A DNA stretch of 55,936 nt from Bacteroidota bacterium (GCA_013288325.1 JABDCB010000015.1:1-55936), one strand, 5' to 3'; positions 34,207 to 44,555 are shown, counted from the stretch's first letter. Numbers and translations are program-made. The notes: generated from the sequence alone by a model not told the origin.

Positions 34207-36054
34207 ATGAACCGACTCCTCTGCTGCTTACTTGCTCTCTGCTTTCTCGGATCCGTTACAGCCCAGAATATGCACTTTTTCAGCATCCCGCTTAAAGGCA
34301 CTTCCAATGTAGGCGCCATCAAAAACGATTGGAACCCCGTACTCCGCAATCTGGAAATGCCCTCTGTTATTCCCGGATCGGAAAAAGCAAAAGTAAAAGC
34401 CATTAAAGATAGTCTGGAGCTGATCTATTCAGTCAAGAAAGAATATAACCGGCAAATAGAAAATACCTCTTCTCCCGCTCCACTGATGAACCGTAATTTT
34501 CAGGGCAATGTATACAACTACAGTGTTCCGAATGATAATGAACTGGCCGTTTCTAACGGAGGCAAGATGGTATCGGTACAAAACTCCACCCTTTTTAAAT
34601 ACGACCTCAACACCAACGCAACCCTTGGCAGCCAAAGCCTCACCGCCTTTGCGACCATTCTTGCCAACCCGAATTTCAACTACGACCCAAAGGTTATCTA
34701 TGACCCCGAAGCCGACCGCTTTATCTGTGTATTTCTGAACGGATCTACCGACTCCACCACCAGCATCACTGTTGCTTTTTCACAAACCGGCGACCCGAAC
34801 GGCACCTGGAATTTCTATTCCCTTCCGGGCAATCCGCTTGCCAATCACCTCTGGACAGACTATCCTGCCCTGGCAGTAAGCGACAAAGAACTTTTTATTA
34901 CTGTGAACCTGCTCCAGGATAATATGAGCTGGCAAACCGGCTGGGTACAAACCGTTATCTGGCAGATTAACAAACAAACAGGTTTTACCGGAGCCACACT
35001 CAGCTCGGTGCTTCATACCGGCATACAATTCAATGGCAGGGGCATCCGTAACCTGTGCCCGGTAAAAGGCGGCAGCTTTGTATACGGTCCCGGTATGTAT
35101 TTTCTTTCCGATCGTAACCTGGATGCACATAACGATACCATCTTCCTGGTTCATGTAACCGATACCATTGGAGCCTCCGGGTTATCAGTAACAGAATCAG
35201 CGCTCATTTCCAATAAAGGGTATTATATGCCGCCCAATGCACATCAACCCGGTCCTACCATAACCAATACCATCGCTACCAACGATTCCAGAATCCTGGG
35301 TGCCTTTCAGGAAAACAATCAGATCCAGTTTGTTTGCAATACCCTTGATACGGCCCATGGAAAAACCGGAATCTATCACGGCACCATTCATAACCTGAGT
35401 ACAACACCTGCTCTTACAGCTCATGTATTAGGCGACACCCTTTTGTATTATGGCTATCCGAATATTTCGTATACAGGTCTGGGTGCATCCGACAATTCTT
35501 CTATCATCAGTTTTGATCATTCTGCTCTTACCGTCGATCCCGGTTTTTCGGCCATAGCCTATGATGGAAATGGAAATTACTCTGCGCACACTGCCCTGAA
35601 AACAGGTGCAAGCTATATGAATATCATTACCGGTACACAACGCTGGGGCGATTACTCGGGCTCTCAACGCAAATACGATGAACCGGGTGTAGTTTGGGTA
35701 AATGGGTTGTATGGAAACAGCTCTCATCAAAACTCGACCTGGATTGCAGAACTCGCATTTTCTCCGGCGGGAATTGTGGAAGCTTCGAAACAAGCGCCTG
35801 CAGAACTCAGCCTCTACCCCAACCCCCTGAGTGAAACGATGGAGGTGAGCTTTGTTTTGCAGGAACACGCATACCTCTCTTTTGATGTATATAACATGCA
35901 GGGAAAACTGGTTAAAACACTTTTGCGAAACAAAGTCATGTCAGGAAATAATCTCTTCCGGTTTTCTATGGAGCCTCTGCCAGCAGGCACCTATATCCTC
36001 CAAATCAGCGACGGAAATAAACAGGTATTCAGTAAACGATTTGTGAAGAGCTGA
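34207..36054 (+). CDS. Secreted protein with T9SS type A sorting domain
   Basis: 615 residues. A signal peptide ends SVTAQ. A long beta-rich middle contains repeated sheet-like segments with Asp/Asn turns (NYDPKVIYDPEADRFICVFL) reminiscent of beta-propellers. A C-terminal sorting domain of about 85 residues begins LSLYPNPLSE and ends GTYILQISDGNKQVFSKRFV. This domain directs export by the type IX system and surface attachment. No catalytic motif is recognised. Confidence 0.85.
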   Translation: MNRLLCCLLALCFLGSVTAQNMHFFSIPLKGTSNVGAIKNDWNPVLRNLEMPSVIPGSEKAKVKAIKDSLELIYSVKKEYNRQIENTSSPAPLMNRNFQGNVYNYSVPNDNELAVSNGGKMVSVQNSTLFKYDLNTNATLGSQSLTAFATILANPNFNYDPKVIYDPEADRFICVFLNGSTDSTTSITVAFSQTGDPNGTWNFYSLPGNPLANHLWTDYPALAVSDKELFITVNLLQDNMSWQTGWVQTVIWQINKQTGFTGATLSSVLHTGIQFNGRGIRNLCPVKGGSFVYGPGMYFLSDRNLDAHNDTIFLVHVTDTIGASGLSVTESALISNKGYYMPPNAHQPGPTITNTIATNDSRILGAFQENNQIQFVCNTLDTAHGKTGIYHGTIHNLSTTPALTAHVLGDTLLYYGYPNISYTGLGASDNSSIISFDHSALTVDPGFSAIAYDGNGNYSAHTALKTGASYMNIITGTQRWGDYSGSQRKYDEPGVVWVNGLYGNSSHQNSTWIAELAFSPAGIVEASKQAPAELSLYPNPLSETMEVSFVLQEHAYLSFDVYNMQGKLVKTLLRNKVMSGNNLFRFSMEPLPAGTYILQISDGNKQVFSKRFVKS

Positions 36055-36077
36055 GAAAATCAGAAAACCCTTAGTGA

Positions 36078-37307
36078 TCAGGCAGGAATACGGATATGCT
36101 TACGGGTAAAGACCCTTACCGGATACCAGGCAGCAAGAAATCCGATAAGCATAACAAAGGCCAGGATGGCGATCAGATCAGATATCTGAATGGAGATCGG
36201 ATAAGCCTTTACCACAAAGCCCTCTCCAAATTGTACCCAGCCGTAATGTATTTGCAGCATACAAATCACCACTCCCAATATCAGCCCTACAACCGATCCT
36301 AAGAAAGAAATCAGTAAGCCTTCGGTGAAAAATATTTTCCGGATCAACGACACATCGGCTCCCATACTGGACAAAGTTCCGATATCGTCTTTCTTTTCAA
36401 TGATTAACATGGTAAGTGATCCGATAATATTAAAAGTGGCTATGATGAGCACAAATACCAATATCATAAAGGTCCACAACTTTTCCGACTGAAGGGTTTT
36501 GAAAAGTAGTTCGTTTTGCTGATATCGGTTACGAACAATAAAATTGTCGCCCATCAGTTCTTTTATTTCCTGCTGAACCGCTCGTTTATCGGCACCGGGT
36601 TTTAGTCCTATTTCAATAGCGGTAGCTGCGTTGGGCTGATTCAGAATTTTCCGGGCAAAGGCAAGCGACACAATCATGTATTTATAATCGAAATCATCGT
36701 TAATAGAAAAAGCTCCTGCCACCAACGCATTGCTTTTGTTAAAGGGTTCTTCCAGATTGGATGGATTCACACTCAGGTCGGCACCGCGACGCGGCACATA
36801 TACTTTGACAGGAATATAACTGTTTTCGGTAGGGAGCTCCAAGCGTTGAGCCAAACCTCGTCCTAGTACGGTATAGGAAATACTGTCTCCGTCAAGCCTG
36901 AAATCACCTTTGCGCATGAGGGTATCAAACGAAGTCATTTCGCGATACGAAGGCCCTACCCCTTTCATGGTGGCAATAATTTGCCGGTCGTCATAATTCA
37001 GCAAGGCGTTTTCTTCCAGCACTTCCGAATAATGCGCCACCCCTTTCATGTGCGCTATCTTATTGAGATGAAAAGAATCCGTTTCAAATGTCTTTCCGGA
37101 TTTAACGGTCACCTGTATATCGGTATTAAATGAGTTGTACAACGATTCAACCAGATCGGTCAATCCGTTCAGGGCACTGAGGATAATAACCAATGCGATG
37201 GTAACAACCGTTACACAGAATACCGAGATGAACGTAATTATATTAATCGCGTTATGCGATTTTTTAGAAACGAGATACCGCTTAGCAATAAAAAAAGGTA
37301 ATTGCAT
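36078..37307 (-). CDS. LolC/LolE-type (FtsX-fold) ABC permease
   Basis: 409 residues. The N-terminus PFFIAKRYLVSKKSHNAINI, followed by a membrane helix, is typical of lipoprotein-releasing permeases. A large periplasmic domain (about 50-270) is followed by three C-terminal helices with NIIGSLTMLIIEKKDDIGTL and GADVSLIRKIFFTEGLL. It probably helps extract outer-membrane lipoproteins, with a LolD ATPase encoded elsewhere. It follows the methyltransferase and rbfA on the same strand. Confidence 0.9.
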   Translation of the reverse strand: MQLPFFIAKRYLVSKKSHNAINIITFISVFCVTVVTIALVIILSALNGLTDLVESLYNSFNTDIQVTVKSGKTFETDSFHLNKIAHMKGVAHYSEVLEENALLNYDDRQIIATMKGVGPSYREMTSFDTLMRKGDFRLDGDSISYTVLGRGLAQRLELPTENSYIPVKVYVPRRGADLSVNPSNLEEPFNKSNALVAGAFSINDDFDYKYMIVSLAFARKILNQPNAATAIEIGLKPGADKRAVQQEIKELMGDNFIVRNRYQQNELLFKTLQSEKLWTFMILVFVLIIATFNIIGSLTMLIIEKKDDIGTLSSMGADVSLIRKIFFTEGLLISFLGSVVGLILGVVICMLQIHYGWVQFGEGFVVKAYPISIQISDLIAILAFVMLIGFLAAWYPVRVFTRKHIRIPA

Positions 37308-37322
37308 GATCCGTTTTGAAAC

Positions 37323-38129
37323 TTATTTCCAGGCTTTTACTATCAATCCGGTGCCTGTTTTATGCGTCTGTGCCGTATCAAGATAATTCAACAGGAAGGC
37401 AAAGGGATACGTGATGAGATAATAAAAAGGCAAAATAATGAAGAACAGTTTGCTTACCCCCAGCATTTGAATAGGGTATTTCATCGATAACCTCCAGGAT
37501 ATTTTACCAGGCGCACCGTATGAGTAGCGTGCTTCTACCTTTGTAAATCCGGCTGATTTAAGTTTTTCCTCTATCTCTTTGATGTTATATCCATCGCGTA
37601 CATGTTCCTCAATAAAAGAAGTTTCTCCATCACCCTGCACATCCGACCCTCCCTGATCGGAAGGTGTTGAAATGAGGAGCATTCCTCCCGGCTTGAGCGA
37701 AGCACAGATATTTTTAAAAACAAGCACATCTTCCAGAATATGTTCCATCACATCAACGGAGAGTGCCAGATCATACTGATTATCCTGACGAAAACGGGTC
37801 AGATCGGCAACTTCAAAATGAACATGTTTCCGGCCTATGCTGCTAAAAAAGCGATTACAATCTTCCACCTGCTCCTGTTTCACATCAACAGCAAGGATAT
37901 TCCAGTTCGGATTCAGTCCGGACAAATAAAAACTGTGCTGTCCGAAACCCGCTCCTGCATCCAGGATATTTATCTTATCTCCTTTACCAAGTCTCCACTT
38001 ATTGAGTTCTTTATGCACATGCCATGCCCGCAGCAATAGTAAATCCAGCAGATGATAAAAAAGTTTGCGAAGGAAAGGGGAACGATTGAAAACATTTCCA
38101 AGACTGCGTTTGATCGGATCGTAATGCAC
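37323..38129 (-). CDS. Class I SAM-dependent methyltransferase, substrate unknown
   Basis: 268 residues. SAM motif I reads NILDAGAGFGQHSFYL, acidic motif II is NILAVDVKQEQ, and later motifs are YDLALSVDVMEHI and LKPGGMLLISTPS. The C-terminal 50 residues are hydrophobic (LFFIILPFYYLITYPFAFLL), suggesting membrane association and perhaps a lipid or quinone-like substrate. It is located between rbfA and the LolC/E-like gene, with no further clue to substrate. Confidence 0.85.
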   Translation of the reverse strand: MHYDPIKRSLGNVFNRSPFLRKLFYHLLDLLLLRAWHVHKELNKWRLGKGDKINILDAGAGFGQHSFYLSGLNPNWNILAVDVKQEQVEDCNRFFSSIGRKHVHFEVADLTRFRQDNQYDLALSVDVMEHILEDVLVFKNICASLKPGGMLLISTPSDQGGSDVQGDGETSFIEEHVRDGYNIKEIEEKLKSAGFTKVEARYSYGAPGKISWRLSMKYPIQMLGVSKLFFIILPFYYLITYPFAFLLNYLDTAQTHKTGTGLIVKAWK

Positions 38130-38225
38130 TTGTTAGTTAGGATTTAGGGTTTAGGATTTAGGATTTGTGGAAATGGACAATTATAAATCCTAATTCCCAA
38201 ATCCTAATTCCTAAATAGTTAACGT
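38130..38225. repeat. TTAGGATTT-type short repeats forming an inverted repeat
   Basis: The left half carries three tandem copies of TTTAGGAT-like units. The right half carries the complementary AAATCCTAATTCC units, with a central AATTATAAAT. The region would form a long AT-rich hairpin between rbfA and the methyltransferase gene. Confidence 0.6.
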
Positions 38226-38567
38226 TCATTTTTTCAATAGCTCCTCAATATGTTGAGCATAATCAATAGAATCATCCAGAAAGAAAACGAGGTTTGGAAC
38301 AATCCGGACCTGTTTTCCGATCAACACCCCCAGTGCTTTCCTGATTTCAAATGTCTTTGTCTTGATCTTTTGCAATACGGCTTCTTTATCCTTAACGGGA
38401 AAAAGACTGACATACACTTTGGCAATACCTAAATCAGGGCTAATACGGACCTGGGTAACGGTAATCATTACCTGACCGAACTGATTTTTGGCATCGCGCT
38501 GGAAATAGGTGCCCAACTCTTTCTGAACGAGACGGGAAACTTTTAGCTGTCGGGTTGAATCCATAAC
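38226..38567 (-). CDS. rbfA: Ribosome-binding factor A
   Basis: 113 residues from MDSTRQLKVS; an in-frame start 54 bases upstream would add a non-homologous tail. The KH-type fold is seen in KVSRLVQKELGTYFQR, ISPDLGIAKVYVSLFP, RKALGVLIGKQVRIVPNLVF and FLDDSIDYAQHIEELL. It assists late 30S maturation, binding near the 5' end of 16S rRNA. Confidence 0.93.
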   Translation of the reverse strand, partial: VMDSTRQLKVSRLVQKELGTYFQRDAKNQFGQVMITVTQVRISPDLGIAKVYVSLFPVKDKEAVLQKIKTKTFEIRKALGVLIGKQVRIVPNLVFFLDDSIDYAQHIEELLKK

Positions 38568-38667
38568 CGCAAAAATACGATTTCCGGGCAAATACTTCGT
38601 ATCTATCTGAATACATGGCATATCAGGGGTTAACCATTTTTGGCAAAAAGCCTTCCTGCGGAAATAT

Positions 38668-38675
38668 TATCTTTG
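38668..38675 (+). promoter_or_regulatory. -7 promoter element (TATCTTTG) before the ABC exporter
   Basis: TATCTTTG lies 5 bases before ATG 38681, which predicts a leaderless or nearly leaderless transcript. A TTTG at 38639-38642 is 25 bases upstream, slightly further than usual. Confidence 0.45.
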
Positions 38676-38680
38676 CCTGA

Positions 38681-40522
38681 ATGAAAAGCATTTTCGGGGT
38701 ATTGAAATATGTCAGAGGCTATTGGAGCTATGGCATAGGGAATATCATAAGCAATCTCTTCTCTGTCATTTTTGGGGTATTTTCGTTGGTGATGATTATC
38801 CCTTTTCTTCAGTTACTGATCGAAGAAGGGGACACCCATTACCGGGAAATTGTAGCCAAAGGACAACCAGCCCTGGGCTTCAGTATTGATGCTCTTTCCG
38901 GTTATTTCAATTATGACCTGAGCTCGCTTATTCTCAACAAAGGCAGGGCCTATGCACTAATCAGTATTTGTGTAATTGGAGCCATTATCTTTCTTTTCAA
39001 AACACTGTTTCGTTACCTGGGCATGTATTTTCTGGCCCCTATCCGTAATGGAGTAGTACGCGATTTACGCAATACCATTTATTCCAAATCGCTGGAACTC
39101 CCTCTTTCTTATTATTCCAACGAACGTAAAGGCGATATCATGTCCCGCATCACATCCGATGTACAGGAAATCGAATGGTCGGTAATGGGATCTCTCGAAA
39201 TGATTTTTCGCGATCCTATCAATATCATCATTCTGTTGGGAACCATTATTTATATAAGTCCACAGCTTACCTTATATGTCATTATCCTTCTTCCCATCAG
39301 TGCAGGTCTTATCTCCTTAATCGGAAAAAGCCTGAAGCGGTCCTCCGGCAAGGCAAAAGAAGAACTTGGAACCCTTTTCTCTATCATGGAAGAAACCCTG
39401 GGAGGGCTCCGTATTATCAAAGGTTTTAATGCCGAGAAAAAGATGGAAGGAAAATTTTCTTCTGTCAATAATCAGTATACCCGTGAAAGTATCAGCACCT
39501 ACAGAAAGGTAGACCTGGCTTCCCCTGTAAGCGAATTTCTTGGGTCGGTTATCATGATGCTGGTCATGTATCTGGGAGGTGTGATGGTTTTCGGGCATCA
39601 CCTGGACGGAAAACAGTTTATCTTTTATGTAATCACTTTTTCTCAAATCATCACCCCTGCCAAAACCCTTACCGGGGCCTATTCCAACGTACAAAAGGGG
39701 ATTGCTTCTATGGAACGCATAAACCGGATCCTGAAAGCAGAGAACAGCATCAGGGAAAAACCAAATCCTCAACCGCTCAAAACGTTTAACAATGAAATTG
39801 AATACAAGAATGTATTCTTTGCTTATACGAAAGGAGATGAAGGGTATGTGCTTAAAAATATCAATCTAAAGATTGAAAAAGGTAAAACCATTGCAGTGGT
39901 AGGACAAAGCGGATCGGGCAAGACTACACTGGCCGATATGCTACCCCGGTTTTACGACACCGATCAGGGAGGTATCTTCATTGACGGACTTGATATACGC
40001 GAAACAAAGGTCACGGAACTGCGGAACTTATTGGGTATTGTGACCCAGGAAAGTATTCTCTTCAATGATACAGTGTTTAACAATATTGCTTTTGGGACTC
40101 CGGGCGCTGATCTGGAAAAAGTAATGGATGCCGCCCGTATTGCCAATGCACATGAATTCATCAGTCAGATGCCTGAAGGATATCAGACTAATATAGGTGA
40201 CAGGGGTGGTAAGCTTTCCGGAGGACAGCGTCAACGTATCAGTATTGCACGGGCCGTACTTAAAAATCCGCCTATCCTAATTCTGGATGAAGCCACTTCC
40301 GCACTGGATACAGAATCGGAACGCCTGGTACAGGATGCGCTAAACAAGCTGATGCAGAACAGAACTTCGGTAGTAATTGCCCACCGCCTCTCCACTATTC
40401 AGCATGCGGATGAAATTATTGTCATGCAAAAGGGTGAAATCGTTGAAAGAGGCCGCCACAATGAACTATTGGAAAAAGGAGGTGTTTACAGGAAACTATA
40501 TGATCTTCAAAGCTTTGCATAG
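38681..40522 (+). CDS. MsbA-like ABC transporter (fused permease and ATPase)
   Basis: 613 residues. Residues about 1-330 carry six membrane helices. The nucleotide-binding domain has GQSGSGKTT, a Q-loop GIVTQES, LSGGQRQRISIARAVLK, ILILDEATSALD and AHRLS. The layout fits homodimeric exporters of the lipid A (MsbA) or lipid/peptide class. It has no peptidase domain, unlike the exporter at 8324. Its substrate is not determined by sequence. Confidence 0.9.
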   Translation: MKSIFGVLKYVRGYWSYGIGNIISNLFSVIFGVFSLVMIIPFLQLLIEEGDTHYREIVAKGQPALGFSIDALSGYFNYDLSSLILNKGRAYALISICVIGAIIFLFKTLFRYLGMYFLAPIRNGVVRDLRNTIYSKSLELPLSYYSNERKGDIMSRITSDVQEIEWSVMGSLEMIFRDPINIIILLGTIIYISPQLTLYVIILLPISAGLISLIGKSLKRSSGKAKEELGTLFSIMEETLGGLRIIKGFNAEKKMEGKFSSVNNQYTRESISTYRKVDLASPVSEFLGSVIMMLVMYLGGVMVFGHHLDGKQFIFYVITFSQIITPAKTLTGAYSNVQKGIASMERINRILKAENSIREKPNPQPLKTFNNEIEYKNVFFAYTKGDEGYVLKNINLKIEKGKTIAVVGQSGSGKTTLADMLPRFYDTDQGGIFIDGLDIRETKVTELRNLLGIVTQESILFNDTVFNNIAFGTPGADLEKVMDAARIANAHEFISQMPEGYQTNIGDRGGKLSGGQRQRISIARAVLKNPPILILDEATSALDTESERLVQDALNKLMQNRTSVVIAHRLSTIQHADEIIVMQKGEIVERGRHNELLEKGGVYRKLYDLQSFA

Positions 40523-40606
40523 GTTTAACAAGCATTTGTTCTTTACAGACTTCAAATAATAAGCTGCCTTTTCTCAGCTATATTTCTGAATTCTACGCAT
40601 TTATGA

Positions 40607-40614
40607 TACATTTG
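40607..40614 (+). promoter_or_regulatory. -7 promoter element (TACATTTG)
   Basis: TACATTTG matches TAnnTTTG, 19 bases before ATG 40634. TTCTG at 40584-40588 is a weak -33 candidate with 18-base spacing. Confidence 0.55.
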
Positions 40615-40633
40615 AACTAATAAAATCCAACAG

Positions 40634-41581
40634 ATGAAAAAACTACTACTTTCTATGCTCGTACTTGGTACGGCAACAGTAATGAATGCACAAAGCCCTG
40701 TCGCTAACGGAGATATGGAAACATGGTCCTCCTCAGCCTTCAGCGAGCCTCAAGAACCAACGGGATGGGTGAGTGAAAACATCGTGTGTTCTCCTGCTCT
40801 GAAACCTGCCGATCCTGTATCCGTTACTAAATACACCTCCTCTCCTTTTTTACATACTGCTTCGGCACAAATTACTACGGTTGATATTTCAACCAGCACG
40901 AGCTGCCCTAGCTGCGGCAACCCGCTTCCTGGTTCCATTCCTGACACCATTGGTGTGCTTAGCCTTGGCACGATCGTTACTTCAGCCCCTTATATTATTC
41001 CGGGTGCTGCTTATACCAGCAAACCACAGACGTTCTCATTTGAATCTCAGTATACACCTGCAAACTTGCTTGATTCCGCTTATGTAGTGGTTCAGCTTTC
41101 AAAAAGTGTTTCCGGAGTACGTACGTTAATCGCTATGAATGCCCAGGAAATACCCCCTAGCTCTGTTTGGACAGCACATAGCTTCAGCTTAAACTACACC
41201 AATTATAGCCTTACACCGGATACCCTCTCTATTATCTTTACCTCCAGCTATAACCGCAAACATGCAGCTCCCGGAAGCACACTTTTAATTGATGCTCTTA
41301 CCTTTACCGGCATCAACGGTATTCAGGAGTTTCAAAACCTCGTTAAATTCGACACCTACCCTAACCCATCTAATTCAGAGCTAAACCTGAATACCGATGC
41401 AGGAAAGGTTTCCCTGGTTAATATCTGCGATATGAGCGGCCGCACCATCGAAAGTCTGGCTATCACCTCCGATCATACTACAGTAAACACAAGCTCCTTT
41501 GCTGCCGGATTATATATCTATCATGCCGTAAACAAAGATGGCGTTGTTCAGGCCCGTGGCAAATTCAGCGTAACGAGATAG
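40634..41581 (+). CDS. Secreted T9SS-sorted protein
   Basis: 315 residues. A signal peptide ends VMNAQ. A NGDMETWS...EPTGWVSEN beginning is followed by beta-rich sequence resembling jelly-roll carbohydrate-binding-like domains of T9SS cargo. A TSCPSCGN segment near residue 93 may form a disulfide. The C-terminal sorting domain runs from FDTYPNPSNSELNLNTD to ARGKFSVTR. Surface or secreted location is expected; the ligand is unknown. Confidence 0.82.
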   Translation: MKKLLLSMLVLGTATVMNAQSPVANGDMETWSSSAFSEPQEPTGWVSENIVCSPALKPADPVSVTKYTSSPFLHTASAQITTVDISTSTSCPSCGNPLPGSIPDTIGVLSLGTIVTSAPYIIPGAAYTSKPQTFSFESQYTPANLLDSAYVVVQLSKSVSGVRTLIAMNAQEIPPSSVWTAHSFSLNYTNYSLTPDTLSIIFTSSYNRKHAAPGSTLLIDALTFTGINGIQEFQNLVKFDTYPNPSNSELNLNTDAGKVSLVNICDMSGRTIESLAITSDHTTVNTSSFAAGLYIYHAVNKDGVVQARGKFSVTR

Positions 41582-41601
41582 TTATTCAACCAAGCTTTTT
41601 G

Positions 41602-41630
41602 AAAAAGACCGCTTTAAAGCGGTCTTTTTT
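41602..41630 (+). terminator. Terminator after the T9SS-sorted protein
   Basis: A near-perfect palindrome AAAGACCGCTTTAAAGCGGT, extended by A and T runs, lies 20 bases after the stop at 41581. Confidence 0.88.
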
Positions 41631-41703
41631 TGTTCTTTTTATTAACTGCCTGCAACTCTTGATTGATTGATGCGTTGAATACACAGGAATTATCTTCCTT
41701 TGT

Positions 41704-43362
41704 ATGGTGAAAACCCTCCTCGGTATTTTGTTCTTTTCGTTTACGCTGGGTACCTGCCGCATGTGCCATCAGGAAACTCCTAAAACCGATCTGGTTGAAA
41801 AACCGGAAGAAATGGATGAGCATGTAAACAATCAGATTAAAAATCAGCTGCAAAATTCCGATACCGCCAAGCCCCTCCTTATCCAGGGATATAACATACC
41901 TGCTGTAAACATCCTGAGAAAAATATACAGCACTGAAAACTATGTAAGCTTCTGGACGCATTTCGGAAAACTGAATCAGCGTGCCGATACCTTTCTGCAT
42001 GTATTAAAAAATGCACGTGAATACGGGCTTATTCCAAAAGATTATAAAGTTTCATTGATCGACAGCCTGCTCCGTATCTCTCACGATCCAAAAACAAACA
42101 AACTGAATGCCGTTAGCATGGCCCAAACGGATCTGCTGCTGACCGATGCTTTCATTGTATTTTCCGTTCATCTGAATAAAGGCAGGGTGAGAAAAGACAC
42201 GATTTTGCCGGAACTGAAAATAAAAGAGTTCAGGCTTCGCTTTGACTCCCTGTTAACCGATGTACTGAAAAAAGGAAATTTCAGGGCCTGTTTCGATTCT
42301 TTGGAGCCGCATCAGGAGCAATACCTCTTGCTGAAAACGGAGCTGATGAAATTCAGGCAACGATGGGAGAAACATCCCTGGGATACGCTTCCGGCAATGG
42401 AACGCGATACGGCAGCCTTTTACAAGGCTTTGAAAAAAATGCTTGTTCAAACCGGAGATTACGATTCATTGGCTAAAGGAAACGACTCGGTGAAAATATC
42501 CAAAGCACTTAAAGGTTTTCAGAAAAGATATTATCTGGATGAAGACGGAAAGGTGGGAAAGAATACCATGCGGGTGCTGCATCTTACAGCAGAACAACGA
42601 ATCCGTCAGATTGAGATGAATATGGAGCGCTGGAGACTGGAACCCGTAAAACTTCCAAAACGATATGTAATGATCAACATCCCCCAGTTTGAGTTAACTG
42701 TGATGGATGATGACACGTTGTATATGGAATCCAAAGTGGTGGTGGGGTTGCCTGAAAAGCCAACACCTTTGCTGGAAAGTATGATCCAGTATATTCTGCT
42801 ATACCCTTACTGGAATGTCCCCAACAGTATTGCCACCAAAGAAATTCTGCCTGTATTGAAACGGGATACGAGCTATCTGCGCAAAAAGAATTTTGATGTT
42901 ATTGATTGGAACGGGCAAATCGAGGATCAGAAAACCATTAACTGGAAACGGTATACAGAAAAATACCTCCCTTTCCGTTTCCGGCAACGGGAAGGTGAAG
43001 ACAATTCACTGGGCATCATGAAATTTAACTTTAACAATAAATTCGGGGTTTATCTTCACGATACAAACTCCAAACGGTATTTCAAGAAAGATGTGCGGGC
43101 CCTTAGTCATGGTTGTATGCGTATTGAAAACTATATGGAGCTGGCCAAGTATCTCATAAAGCCCGACAGTGTTAAATATCCCGTTGATTCGCTTTTAACG
43201 GATATTCTTAAAGAACAGCAAAAACAGATTAATCTAAAAAAACAAGTTGCTATCTACACCAAATATTTCAGTGCTGTGGTGGACGAAGAAAAGGGGTTGA
43301 TGCTGTTTACCGATATCTACCGCAAGGATGAGCAGATGGAGAAAGTGTTATATGGCAACTAA
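41704..43362 (+). CDS. L,D-transpeptidase (YcbB/LdtD-like)
   Basis: 552 residues. A hydrophobic N-terminus with LGTC may be a lipobox. An N-terminal scaffold, a peptidoglycan-binding-like segment (LKGFQKRYYLDEDGKVGKNT, about 265-285) and a YkuD catalytic domain follow. The active site reads SHGCMR with Cys-471. It would make 3-3 cross-links in peptidoglycan or attach proteins to it, in the periplasm. It converges on hflX and overlaps it by 4 bases. Confidence 0.9.
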   Translation: MVKTLLGILFFSFTLGTCRMCHQETPKTDLVEKPEEMDEHVNNQIKNQLQNSDTAKPLLIQGYNIPAVNILRKIYSTENYVSFWTHFGKLNQRADTFLHVLKNAREYGLIPKDYKVSLIDSLLRISHDPKTNKLNAVSMAQTDLLLTDAFIVFSVHLNKGRVRKDTILPELKIKEFRLRFDSLLTDVLKKGNFRACFDSLEPHQEQYLLLKTELMKFRQRWEKHPWDTLPAMERDTAAFYKALKKMLVQTGDYDSLAKGNDSVKISKALKGFQKRYYLDEDGKVGKNTMRVLHLTAEQRIRQIEMNMERWRLEPVKLPKRYVMINIPQFELTVMDDDTLYMESKVVVGLPEKPTPLLESMIQYILLYPYWNVPNSIATKEILPVLKRDTSYLRKKNFDVIDWNGQIEDQKTINWKRYTEKYLPFRFRQREGEDNSLGIMKFNFNNKFGVYLHDTNSKRYFKKDVRALSHGCMRIENYMELAKYLIKPDSVKYPVDSLLTDILKEQQKQINLKKQVAIYTKYFSAVVDEEKGLMLFTDIYRKDEQMEKVLYGN

Positions 43363-44555
43363 TAAAGAAATTTATTGTGGGGATATCGTTTCAGATGCAG
43401 CTTACTCACCAATCCATATAGGCATTTCCGGAGTTCTTCCACATTTTCTTTCTGCATAGCCGATATAAACAGACAGGGCGTAGACAATTTACTCATCCAG
43501 CTTTTTTTGAGTTGTTCCAGGCTGTGATTTTTCTCCGTGGCCGGAGTCAGGTCGTCTTCTTCTTTGTGGATATATGTGAACGCATCTATCTTGTTAAACA
43601 GGAGTAAGGTTGGTTTATCATTAGCACCCAGCTCTTTCAGTGTTTCGTTTACCACATTCATCTGATCTTCAAAACGCGGGTGAGAAATATCCACCACATG
43701 AATCAGGATGTCCGCTTCTCTTACTTCATCCAGTGTAGATTTAAACGACTCCACCAGGTGATGGGGCAGCTTTCGGATAAACCCTACCGTATCGGAAAGC
43801 AGAAAAGGCAGATTTTCAATCACTACTTTCCGCACTGTGGTATCCAGGGTAGCAAACAGTTTATTCTCGGCAAACACATCCGATTTGCTTAACAGATTCA
43901 TGATGGTTGATTTTCCCACATTGGTATATCCAACCAATGCCACCCGTATCATATCACCCCTGTTTTTACGCTGGGTACTCATTTGCCGGTCTATGATATG
44001 CAACTGATCTTTCAGTGCCGATATCTTATCGCGAACAATACGCCGGTCGGTTTCAATTTCCTTTTCCCCTGCTCCACCCCGGGTACCGGTACCGCCCCGC
44101 TGACGCTCCAGGTGGGTCCACATACCGGTAAGCCTCGGGAGCATATACTGATAAAAAGCCAGCTCTACCTGAGTTTTGGCATGTGCAGTGCGGGCCCGTT
44201 GTGCAAAAATATCCAGGATGAGCCTGTTCCGATCCAGCACTTTTTTCTGAAATGCCTTTTCTACATTTCGTTGTTGTGCAGGAGTCAGCTCATCATCAAA
44301 CACCACCAGATCGATGTTGTTTTCCTTAATATATTTTTCAATTTCAATTACTTTTCCGGAACCGATAAATGTACTGGGATCGGGGTGATCCATTTTCTGA
44401 ACAAAACGCTCTATAGGAGCAACACCGGCTGTCTCTGTCAAAAAAGCAAGCTCATCCAGGTATTCCTGAACAAGTTCAGCATCCTGTTTTCGATTGATAA
44501 CGCCAATCAGAACGGCGCGTTCCAGCTTAGTGGATGTATCGTGAACTTTGGTCAA
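43359..44555 (-). CDS. hflX: Ribosome-associated GTPase HflX
   Basis: 398 residues. The N-terminal HflX domain has DPSTFIGSGKVIEI and VVFDDELTPAQQRNVEKAF. A glycine-rich linker region reads RQRGGTGTRGGAGEKEIETD. The G domain has GYTNVGKST (G1), DTVGFIRKLP (G3) and LLFNKID (G4). It rescues or splits stalled ribosomes under stress. A Lys/His-containing C-terminal tail is present. The length is normal for the family. Confidence 0.95.
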   Translation of the reverse strand: MTKVHDTSTKLERAVLIGVINRKQDAELVQEYLDELAFLTETAGVAPIERFVQKMDHPDPSTFIGSGKVIEIEKYIKENNIDLVVFDDELTPAQQRNVEKAFQKKVLDRNRLILDIFAQRARTAHAKTQVELAFYQYMLPRLTGMWTHLERQRGGTGTRGGAGEKEIETDRRIVRDKISALKDQLHIIDRQMSTQRKNRGDMIRVALVGYTNVGKSTIMNLLSKSDVFAENKLFATLDTTVRKVVIENLPFLLSDTVGFIRKLPHHLVESFKSTLDEVREADILIHVVDISHPRFEDQMNVVNETLKELGANDKPTLLLFNKIDAFTYIHKEEDDLTPATEKNHSLEQLKKSWMSKLSTPCLFISAMQKENVEELRKCLYGLVSKLHLKRYPHNKFLY